Source: DP-20 sp964539925 (GTDB lineage: Bacteria > Desulfobacterota > Binatia > UBA9968). Taken from it: 7,258 nucleotides of DNA. Shown piece by piece: positions 1 to 5,927 of this stretch (within the stretch, counting starts at the first letter, position 1; every line of letters begins with the position of its first letter). The translations under genes and the position numbers were made by a program. The DNA is taken from positions 1 to 7,258 of the forward strand of contig CAZILB010000176.1 of the NCBI GenBank assembly GCA_964539925.1, written 5' to 3'. The notes beneath the pieces are model-generated. The model was not told the DNA's origin. It saw only the letters and a program-made list of their open reading frames with translations, and did no database searches.

Positions 1-860
1 TAGGTGAAACTCGGCGTTTTGCCGTCGAGCAGCGCGTCGAGCCGCGCCGCCGGGAAGCGCAAGCCGACAAAGAAAGCGCCGAACACGCCATAGACCGCGC
101 TGGCTTCGTCAAAGCGCATCTCGTAAACGAGTTTCTTAAAGACCAGCGGGTCATCGGCGAAAAGATCGACGCCCCATTCCCAGTCGTCGAAGCCGATGGA
201 GCCGGAGATGATCTGGGTGACGCGGCCGGCGTAGTGGCGGCCGATCATGCCATGTTCGCGCATCATCCGCTGGCGCTCGCGGATCGGCTCGCCGTACCAG
301 TTTTTGGCTTCGCCGCGAAACTTGTTCATCGGATAGAAACAGAGATAGCGGCGCTGGGGAATTTCGGGCCAGAGGCGCGGCGCCGCGGCCTGGCGCTGCT
401 TGGCCAGCTCAGCCTCGACTTCGCGGTTCCATTCGGCGGTGCCGGGTCTGAGGCCTCCAGCCGTAAGCTCGGCATAAAGCTTTACCGAAGCTTCATAGAG
501 TCCCAGCTCGACCACCGAAAGATAGGAGTTTACCGGTTCGAGGTATTCGTAGATTTCAGAACCGGCGACGCTTAGTTCCGCTTGATTGAGATCGTCCGGC
601 GTCTTGCGGAAATGGACGAGCATCAGATCGCCTTTGTGTCCGAGCATGGAAAAAAGCCCGCTGGGCTCCGGTTTGTTCTGTTCCATTCCCGCGAAAACCG
701 CCATGGCATTCGAAAGCACATGTTTTCGTTCGGAGCTGCCGACGCCGCGCCAGGCGGTCCAGCGCACGCGAAACATCTGGTGCAGGATGAACGAGCCATC
801 GAGCGTGAGCGGCGCCGCCGGTAGATGATTATTCTGCGTTTCTTTCGACCCTTGTTCCAT
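1..860 (-). CDS. hemQ: Coproheme decarboxylase HemQ/ChdC (chlorite dismutase-like family)
   Basis: Cytoplasmic heme enzyme that converts coproheme to heme b by two H2O2-dependent oxidative decarboxylations, the last step of the coproporphyrin-dependent heme pathway. The translation gives 286 residues; firmicute HemQ is about 250. It aligns from memory along its whole length with Bacillus HemQ: an N-terminal LDGSF-type start of the ferredoxin-like fold at about residue 20, FYPMNK around residues 175-180 with catalytic-type Tyr176, NWYGEP at 187-192, REHGMIGRHYAGRV at 201-214 with proximal heme ligand His203, then TQIISGSIGFDDWEWGV with Gln216 in the distal-pocket position, and YEMRFDEASA near 246. 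Chlorite dismutases have a distal Arg where this protein has Gln, which favours HemQ. The ATG at 860 is the only reasonable start; a purine-rich stretch at 871-880 is a weak ribosome binding site. It lies 41 bp downstream of the DUF4126 gene. The window ends on the first two bases (TA) of the codon after Thr286, so the stop is probably TAA or TAG just outside. Confidence 0.93.
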   Translation of the reverse strand, partial: MEQGSKETQNNHLPAAPLTLDGSFILHQMFRVRWTAWRGVGSSERKHVLSNAMAVFAGMEQNKPEPSGLFSMLGHKGDLMLVHFRKTPDDLNQAELSVAGSEIYEYLEPVNSYLSVVELGLYEASVKLYAELTAGGLRPGTAEWNREVEAELAKQRQAAAPRLWPEIPQRRYLCFYPMNKFRGEAKNWYGEPIRERQRMMREHGMIGRHYAGRVTQIISGSIGFDDWEWGVDLFADDPLVFKKLVYEMRFDEASAVYGVFGAFFVGLRFPAARLDALLDGKTPSFT

Positions 861-901
861 GAGCGGTGACTTCTTTCCCCGTAGGTTTTGTTCGCCCGAA
901 A

Positions 902-1537
902 TCAGGTCGGCTCCGGCGATGGACCGGCCCCATGGTCGGGTTTGCCGCCGCGGATCTTGTCGCGCAGCGCCTGGAAGCCGCGTTTGGCGGCGCGAAAGAA
1001 TTTCGGCACCAGCCAGATGACCAACGCCATGAAGATGCAGAGCAACGCCAGCATGATGATCGGATGGTTGAAAATCATCCAGATGCTGCCCAAGACTGCG
1101 ACATCCTCGGTAAAGCTCGCCGTCCAGTTGCTGAAAGGCTCGGGGCTGGTGTTGATCGCCAATCGGGTTGTCGCTTTGACGCCGTGGGCGACGAAGGCGA
1201 CGGAGCCGCCGGCAAGCAAAGCGACGAGTTCCAGCGCGGGGTTCATATCTCCCAGGGCGCGGGCCGCTAGAATCGCGCCGGCGGGCACGCGGATAAACGT
1301 ATGGAGTATGTCCCAGCCGTTGTCCACATAGGGCACTTTGTCGGCGAAGAACTCGATGACGTACATGACGCAGGCGACGGCGATGACGGCGGGATGCATG
1401 AGCACTTCGAGATCCGGCGGCAAGCGGATCATCTCCGCTCTGCCGGCAATGCCCAGCGCCGCCACCGTGGCGTATAGATTAATGCCCGAAGTCCAAGCCG
1501 TGCCCATCGCGAGGCTTAGCGCTTCAATTGTGCCCAT
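902..1537 (-). CDS. DUF4126 family integral membrane protein
   Basis: A 211-residue membrane protein of unknown biochemical role that matches the DUF4126 family by its signature segments: SGINLYATVAALG at residues 17-29, EFFADKVPYVDNGWDILHTF at 62-81, RVPAGAIL at 83-90 and INTSPEPFSN at 128-137. Hydrophobic segments lie at about 6-31, 48-65, 81-95, 101-120 and 146-177, the last long enough for one kinked or two short helices. The tail (about 181-211) is basic, then Gly/Pro-rich, and probably cytoplasmic. The start at 1537 is supported by GGGAG at 1550-1546, eight bases upstream. It is on the same strand as hemQ, 41 bp before it, so the two are likely cotranscribed. Nothing in the sequence links it directly to heme synthesis. 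The family name is secure; function is unknown. Confidence 0.88.
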   Translation of the reverse strand: MGTIEALSLAMGTAWTSGINLYATVAALGIAGRAEMIRLPPDLEVLMHPAVIAVACVMYVIEFFADKVPYVDNGWDILHTFIRVPAGAILAARALGDMNPALELVALLAGGSVAFVAHGVKATTRLAINTSPEPFSNWTASFTEDVAVLGSIWMIFNHPIIMLALLCIFMALVIWLVPKFFRAAKRGFQALRDKIRGGKPDHGAGPSPEPT

Positions 1538-1592
1538 GGAAGAGGCTCCCGTTCCGGCCGTTGGGCGGCCAAAAGTTCACTCCTTCGACGTT
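1538..1592 (-). other. Stretch between gap and DUF4126 gene, possible UbiD 3' end
   Basis: Fifty-five bases separate the gap from the DUF4126 start. On the minus strand one frame reads Thr-Ser-Lys-Glu and then stops (TGA at 1579-1577). This could be the last few codons of the UbiD-family gene, which needs only a short tail to reach a normal length. A second frame stays open until it runs into the DUF4126 gene. The AAGGAG at 1585-1580 resembles a ribosome binding site, but it is too far from the ATG at 1537 and no convincing start follows it. The DUF4126 ribosome binding site (GGGAG, 1550-1546) lies in this stretch. Confidence 0.35.
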
Positions 1593-1692
1593 NNNNNNNN
1601 NNNNNNNNNNNNNNNNNNNNNNNNNNNNNNNNNNNNNNNNNNNNNNNNNNNNNNNNNNNNNNNNNNNNNNNNNNNNNNNNNNNNNNNNNNNN
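1593..1692. other. Assembly gap (100 N)
   Basis: A run of exactly 100 N, the conventional size for a scaffold gap of unknown true length. It hides the C-terminal end of the UbiD-family gene. Any open reading frame that reads across it is not real evidence of continuity, since the frame on either side cannot be related. Confidence 0.97.
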
Positions 1693-3114
1693 GAATTTGG
1701 CCGCGATCTCGCTCTTGTACTCTCGGGTGAATGCATTCACCGCCGGGAATTGATCCATCCATTTGAACGGCCGGCAGGCGTCGATCAGGACTCTGTCTGT
1801 CGTGTAGCCGCGCGGCGAGCGTTCTTCGGGCGGCAGCGCCGGCTCGCACACCGAAGCCCACACGCCTTTGACGATGTCCAAGTCTTCGCGCACATGGCAG
1901 CGGGTGGCGATGGCCCAGATCACCTCCGCCGGGTTGGTGATGTCGATGTCGTCATCGACGACGACGACAAATTTGCCGCCGTAGGCGCCGGCGCGCGCGC
2001 CGGCGGCGACGAGCAGAGCCTGTTTTGAATGTCCCGCGTAACGCTGCTTGATGGCGATCACCGTAAAAGGCCCGGGCTGACCGCCGTAAACGAAGCCCCA
2101 AACCCCTTTGACTTCGGGGATGCCGGCTTTCTCCAACTGCTCCCAGAGCGTCGCCGCACCGAGCGGTATAGGGAGGTAACTCGAAGGCGGTTTGAGCGGC
2201 GGCGCGCCGAGCAGGATCGGATCGTTGCGGTAGTAAACGCGCTTGACCTCCATGACCGGCGTCTCGCCGACGTTGGCGTCGGTGAAATAGCCGGGCCATT
2301 CGCCGAAGGGACCTTCTTTCGGCATCTCTGCGTCTTTCATCGGCAGAATATCGCCTTCGAGCACGATCTCTGCGTTCGCCGGCAGCGGCAGACCGGTGGC
2401 GGCGCCGCGCACCACCGGCACAGGAGAACCTTGGAGGTAACCGGCAAACTCAAATTCATTGACATCCGGCGGCAAAGGCATCTGCGCGGCGAGAAAAATT
2501 GCGGGACCCTGGCACAGGGTGATCGCCGCCGGCAGCGCTTTGCCGGCGTCCCGGGCGCGCTCAAAGGCGAGCCGGCCATGCTTGCCCATGTTCATCTTTA
2601 CCGAAACATGATTTTTGTTTTGAATCATGACTCTGTAAGTGCCGATGTTGACCGCTCCCGTTTCAAGGTCTTTGGTGATGACGCCGCAGCCTGTGCCGAT
2701 GTACGGCCCGCCGTCGAGATCGTGCCAGTGGGGCACAGGAAACTTGTACAGATCGACATCCTCCCCGACCATCTGATTTTCCAGCACGGGGCCGCCTTCC
2801 AATTGATTGACGGGCACGGGCTTGTACGCCGCGAGCTTTTTACGCCAGGCATAAAGATAGTCGATGCCGTTCTCTTCGGTAATGCCCATCGCCGGACCGG
2901 TGCGTTTGCAAGTACGAAATACGTTGGAAATAATCCGAAATCCGGCGGGATAATCTTGAAAATTGTTGAACAGGAGTGCCGGCCCTTCCTTATCGGCAGC
3001 CAACTCCGTCAGCGCGCCCACTTCGGTTTTCAGATCGGCGCGCTCGATGCGGCGCAGTTCGCCCATCTCCTCCAAAAGCTCGATGTATCCTCGCATGTCG
3101 GTCACGTCAGCCAT
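1693..3114 (-). CDS. UbiD-family prenylated-FMN-dependent decarboxylase (3' end lost in gap)
   Basis: Cytoplasmic reversible (de)carboxylase of the UbiD family, which uses prenylated FMN made by a UbiX partner. 474 residues are visible and the usual length is roughly 480-500, so only a short C-terminus is missing in the gap. Key positions fit the Aspergillus Fdc1 pattern: NIGTYR with Asn156 (metal ligand) and Arg161 five residues later, His179 in NMGKHGR (metal ligand), probably Glu222 in NEFEFAG (metal ligand), and EGPFGE with Glu267 and Glu272, the acid pair that works with Arg161. PVVRGAATGLPLPANAE (233-249) and VVVVDDDIDITNP (383-395) are also typical of the family. I chose the ATG at 3114 over that at 3126 because GGAGG lies five bases before 3114 and nothing similar precedes 3126. 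The substrate is not readable: aromatic acid, polyprenyl hydroxybenzoate or other. No ubiX is in the window. The MFS transporter runs divergently and may carry a related acid, which is inference only. Confidence 0.93.
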
Positions 3115-3118
3115 TATG

Positions 3119-3124
3119 CCCTCC
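3119..3124 (-). promoter_or_regulatory. Ribosome binding site of the UbiD-family gene
   Basis: GGAGGG on the minus strand, with the GGAGG core five bases before the ATG at 3114. It overlaps the alternative in-frame ATG at 3126, which has no such site of its own, and so decides the start codon. Confidence 0.8.
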
Positions 3125-3141
3125 ATTTTTTGTTGAGATTC

Positions 3142-3170
3142 ATAGTATGGCGCAGGGACAGGGGAGTCAA
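3142..3170 (-). promoter_or_regulatory. Sigma70-type promoter for the UbiD-family gene
   Basis: On the minus strand, TTGACT (3170-3165; five of six matches to the -35 consensus) is followed by a 17-bp spacer and TACTAT (3147-3142; four of six matches to the -10 consensus). Transcription would begin near 3135, giving a leader of about 20 bases that holds the GGAGG site. Spacing and position are ideal for a housekeeping promoter. It would drive the UbiD-family gene and perhaps DUF4126 and hemQ. Confidence 0.6.
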
Positions 3171-3187
3171 TCACGCCGAAGAGCCGC

Positions 3188-3216
3188 CCGCTGCCGTTGC
3201 ACGCAGCGGAGCGTGC
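3188..3216. repeat. Two overlapping inverted repeats in the divergent intergenic region
   Basis: A perfect 7-bp inverted repeat, CCGCTGC (3188-3194) and GCAGCGG (3203-3209), has an 8-base loop. It overlaps a perfect 6-bp inverted repeat, GCACGC (3199-3204) and GCGTGC (3211-3216), with a 6-base loop. The two cannot form together. They lie about 20 bp upstream of the UbiD promoter -35 box and before the gap that hides the MFS start, so they could be operator sites or part of the MFS leader. No T-tract follows on either strand, so a terminator is unlikely. Chance in GC-rich DNA is possible. Confidence 0.35.
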
Positions 3217-3231
3217 GGTTATACGATTTAA

Positions 3232-3331
3232 NNNNNNNNNNNNNNNNNNNNNNNNNNNNNNNNNNNNNNNNNNNNNNNNNNNNNNNNNNNNNNNNNNNNN
3301 NNNNNNNNNNNNNNNNNNNNNNNNNNNNNNN
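3232..3331. other. Assembly gap (100 N)
   Basis: A second run of exactly 100 N, a placeholder for unknown length. It hides the start codon, ribosome binding site, first transmembrane helix and probably the promoter of the MFS transporter. Confidence 0.97.
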
Positions 3332-4495
3332 GTGGTGTTGAAGCCGATCAGCGACGATCTCGGTTGGAGCCGCACGCTCACGGCAGCGGCCCTCGCCGTG
3401 GGCGCGCTCGCCGGCGGCGTTCTTTCGCCGCTCTTTGGCCCGCTCGCCGATCGTTTGGGGCCGCGGTTTCTATTGCCTGCGGGCGGCGCCGTGGTCGGGC
3501 TGCTGGCCTTCGGCGTGAGCGCGAGCACAGAGCCCTGGCAGTTTTATGCCACGTTTATTCCCGCCCGCGCACTCACCGAATTTTTGCTCTGCGGCATGAT
3601 TGCGTTTACGGCCGCGGCCAATTGGTTTTACGTGAAGCGGCCGCGGGTAATGGGCCTGGTGGCGATGGCTACGCCTCTCGGCTCCGCGGGGCTGGCTCTG
3701 GTGTATCAGTATTTCATCACCCATTACGGCTGGCGCAGCGCATTTATGGCGCTCGGCGTCGCACTCTGGGTGCTGGTGGTGATTCCCGGGGTGATTTTTT
3801 TGCGCCGCCAACCGGAGGATTTAGGGCTTTATCCGGACGGCATGGCGGCGCCCCCAAGCCCACAGCCGGGGACGATGCAAGAGGGCGCGAGCGCTGTGGA
3901 ATATAGTTGGCAGCGCCGCGATGCGGTTCGCACCGCCACTTTGTGGCTGCTTGTGGCCAGTCAGTTCCTCGCTTCCATCGGCACCGGCGGCATCGCCTTT
4001 CATACCGCGGCCTATTTTACCGACGGGCGCATCGCGCCGGCGGTCGCCGCCGGCGCCGTGAGCGTCATGGCGCTGTCGGGCGCGTTCGGCAATGGACTAT
4101 GGGGCGCGCTGGCGGAACGATTTCACCCGCGCACGTTAAACGTGGCCACCATGCTGGTCGCCGCGCTCTCGGTGGCGTGGCTCATGCAGGTGCGCAGCGC
4201 ACCCGGTGCCTATCTGTTCGCCTTTCTCTTCGGTTTGAACGCCCGCGGCGCCGCGGTGCTCATTCAAGTGTTGGTCGCACGTTTCTTCGGCCGGCGCTCC
4301 TTCGGTGCCATCAGCAGCGTGCTCGATCCCTTTCACAAAGGCGGCCTCGGACTCGGCGCGCTTTTGGCGGGTCTCGCTTTTGATTTCGCCGGCGATTACC
4401 GCGCGATATTTACCGTGTTTCTGATCAGCTATCTGATCTCGGCGTTGTTGATTTTCCTCGCCCACCGGCCGGAGGCGAGAGGGAAAATGGCATGA
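3332..4495 (+). CDS. MFS transporter, N-terminus lost in gap
   Basis: Inner-membrane secondary transporter of the major facilitator superfamily. 387 residues are visible; full-length relatives have roughly 400-430, so the missing part is about TM1. Numbering from the gap edge, PISDDLGWSRT (5-15) is the loop before TM2 seen in many oxalate/formate- or monocarboxylate-type MFS carriers. GPLADRLGPR (36-45) is motif A between TM2 and TM3. The segment RRQPEDLGLYPDG (158-170) after TM6 begins the long central cytoplasmic loop (to about 200). About six more hydrophobic helices follow, with a weaker motif-A copy, GALAERFHPR (258-267). It ends at TGA 4493-4495. It is divergent from the UbiD-family gene and may import or export an organic acid, but the substrate is unknown. 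The transporter family is clear. Confidence 0.88.
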   Translation: MVLKPISDDLGWSRTLTAAALAVGALAGGVLSPLFGPLADRLGPRFLLPAGGAVVGLLAFGVSASTEPWQFYATFIPARALTEFLLCGMIAFTAAANWFYVKRPRVMGLVAMATPLGSAGLALVYQYFITHYGWRSAFMALGVALWVLVVIPGVIFLRRQPEDLGLYPDGMAAPPSPQPGTMQEGASAVEYSWQRRDAVRTATLWLLVASQFLASIGTGGIAFHTAAYFTDGRIAPAVAAGAVSVMALSGAFGNGLWGALAERFHPRTLNVATMLVAALSVAWLMQVRSAPGAYLFAFLFGLNARGAAVLIQVLVARFFGRRSFGAISSVLDPFHKGGLGLGALLAGLAFDFAGDYRAIFTVFLISYLISALLIFLAHRPEARGKMA

Positions 4496-4551
4496 ATAAT
4501 AGAGTTGTGCACCAAGGAAACCGTGGAGCAATGGGGGAGAGAATAGGGCGC

Positions 4552-4565
4552 GATTGGCGCCGATC
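4552..4565. repeat. Imperfect palindrome abutting the putative M16 promoter
   Basis: GATTGGCGCCGATC is a 14-bp near-palindrome (12 of 14 positions symmetric, centred on GGCGCC) that sits directly against the TTGACT at 4566-4571. This placement would suit a repressor or activator site for the M16 gene pair, but a single copy in GC-rich DNA is weak evidence. Confidence 0.25.
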
Positions 4566-4593
4566 TTGACTTTGAAGGGCCATCCTTTAGCTT
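4566..4593 (+). promoter_or_regulatory. Possible promoter of the M16 gene pair
   Basis: TTGACT (4566-4571) is a good -35 box. Sixteen bases later TAGCTT (4588-4593) is only a poor -10 (three of six). Transcription would begin at about 4600, almost at the ATG at 4602, so the message would be nearly leaderless. This agrees with the lack of a Shine-Dalgarno sequence before that ATG. The remaining part of the 106-bp intergenic region (4496-4601) shows no terminator for the MFS gene. Confidence 0.35.
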
Positions 4594-4601
4594 AAAACAT
4601 C

Positions 4602-5927
4602 ATGTTGCGACGACCTGTTCTTCTCATTCTTTGCTTAGCGCTGGTCTTTCTCCAGGCCAGTTTCGCCCAAGGCGCGGCAGTACAGGAGGTCGTCCTCGAC
4701 AACGGCCTCAAAATTTTGCTCCTGGAAGATCCCAAAAGCCCGGCGGTGACATTTCAAGTCTGGTATCGCGTCGGCTCGCGCAACGAAATCGACGGCAAGA
4801 GCGGCCTCGCACACTTTCTCGAACATATGTTGTTCAAGGGCACGCCGACGACCGGGCCGGAAGAGTATTCGCGCCTGATCGCCAAGAACGGCGGCCGTTC
4901 CAACGCGTTTACCTCCTATGACATGACGGTTTATTTCGCCACCATGAGCCGCGACAAGATCGGCATTCAACTCGAACTGGAAGCGGACCGCATGGTCAAC
5001 GCGCTGTTGGGCGACGAGTACTTCGAGGCTGAAAAAAAGGTCATTCAAGAAGAGCGGCGCCTGCGCGTCGACGACAATCCGATCGCCGCCCTGAGCGAAG
5101 TGGCGAGCGCGGCGGCTTTCATGGTTCATCCTTACCGACGCCCGGTGATCGGTTGGATGGAGGATATTCTCAATCTTACGCGCCGGGATCTGGCGGATTT
5201 TTACCAGCTCTACTACCAGCCGAACAACGCTTTCATCGTCGTCGTCGGAGCTTTCTCCGCGGCGGAAATGCTGCCGAAGATAAAAGCCGCCTACGGTGGG
5301 ATTCCGCGCAGCGCCGAGCCGCCGGCGGTGCGCGCCGTGGAACCCGAGCAGCGCGGCGAGCGCCGGGTGACGCTTAAAAAGGAAGCGGAGCTGCCGGTGT
5401 TGCTGAAGTACTACCATGCGCCCAATTTAAAGAGCCCGGACAGCTTCGCGCTCGAGGTCTTGTCCGTGGTGCTCTCCGGCGGGCGCAGCTCGCGCCTGCA
5501 CCACGAGTTGGTTTATCAAAAGCGGCTGGCGCACGTCGTCAACGCCGACTATAGCACCGTATCCATCGATCCCATGGGCTTTTCGATTTCCGCTCAACTT
5601 ATGCCGGGTGTTCAACCGGCGATCGTGGAGCGGGAGATCGATGCATTGATCGACAAGGTCAAAACCGAGCTGATCGGCGAGCGCGAGCTGCAAAAAGCCA
5701 AAAATCAAATTGAAGCCGCGTTTGTTTTTGGCCAGGACTCGATCTTCGGCCAAGCGATAAAGATCGGTTATTACGAAATCGCCGGCGGCTGGCGGCAAAT
5801 GAACGATTACCTCGACGGCATCCGCAAGGTCACCCGGGAGGATGTTCGCCGCGTCGCGCGGCAATACCTCCACGCCGACCGGCGCACGGTCGGTACGTTG
5901 ATCCCGACCAAAGAAAAGGCGCCATGA
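4602..5927 (+). CDS. Secreted M16-family zinc metallopeptidase, catalytic subunit
   Basis: Predicted periplasmic zinc endopeptidase of family M16 (pitrilysin / mitochondrial processing peptidase type), 441 residues, the normal size for a two-domain M16B half-clamshell. Residues 1-22 form a signal peptide (MLRRP, hydrophobic core, SFA then QG). The N-terminal domain (about 30-180) has the inverted zinc motif His71-Phe-Leu-Glu74-His75, with Glu74 the catalytic base, and the third ligand Glu150 in EKKVIQEER. The second M16 domain follows (about 190-370). Its LSGGRSSRLHHELVYQKRLAHVV segment has Val304 and His311 where active single-chain M16 enzymes carry the substrate-binding Arg and Tyr, so it probably needs a partner. 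That partner is likely the next gene, overlapping by four bases (ATGA). The ATG at 4602 gives a complete signal peptide but has no Shine-Dalgarno sequence. The physiological substrate is unknown; small peptides are usual for M16. Confidence 0.93.
   Translation: MLRRPVLLILCLALVFLQASFAQGAAVQEVVLDNGLKILLLEDPKSPAVTFQVWYRVGSRNEIDGKSGLAHFLEHMLFKGTPTTGPEEYSRLIAKNGGRSNAFTSYDMTVYFATMSRDKIGIQLELEADRMVNALLGDEYFEAEKKVIQEERRLRVDDNPIAALSEVASAAAFMVHPYRRPVIGWMEDILNLTRRDLADFYQLYYQPNNAFIVVVGAFSAAEMLPKIKAAYGGIPRSAEPPAVRAVEPEQRGERRVTLKKEAELPVLLKYYHAPNLKSPDSFALEVLSVVLSGGRSSRLHHELVYQKRLAHVVNADYSTVSIDPMGFSISAQLMPGVQPAIVEREIDALIDKVKTELIGERELQKAKNQIEAAFVFGQDSIFGQAIKIGYYEIAGGWRQMNDYLDGIRKVTREDVRRVARQYLHADRRTVGTLIPTKEKAP
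5914..5919 (+). promoter_or_regulatory. Ribosome binding site for the second M16 gene
   Basis: AAAAGG ends four bases before the ATG at 5924, inside the last codons of the first M16 gene. With the ATGA overlap it suggests translational coupling, which would help to make the two subunits in equal amounts. Confidence 0.5.

Noticed and set aside
2029..3231. A 400-codon plus-strand open frame opposite the UbiD-family gene
   Set aside because: Its product is rich in Arg and His and resembles no family I know, as expected for an antisense shadow of a GC-rich gene. The opposite strand has a full conserved enzyme with active-site residues.
3197..3331. Apparent MFS start at 3197 ahead of the second gap
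   Set aside because: The frame only appears continuous because the gap is 100 N. The few codons before the gap do not look like an MFS N-terminus, and no ribosome binding site precedes them.
1516..3528. A 670-residue minus-strand open frame through both gaps
   Set aside because: It is the UbiD-family gene extended artificially through two runs of N. The parts beyond 3114 and below 1693 have no family resemblance, and the gap lengths are arbitrary.
4514..4528. Possible MFS terminator: CCAAGG and CCGTGG around AAA
   Set aside because: The stem has a mismatch and is short, and no T-tract follows.
4635..5417. A 260-codon minus-strand open frame opposite the first M16 gene
   Set aside because: Low-complexity, Arg-rich antisense shadow; the plus strand encodes a complete M16 peptidase.
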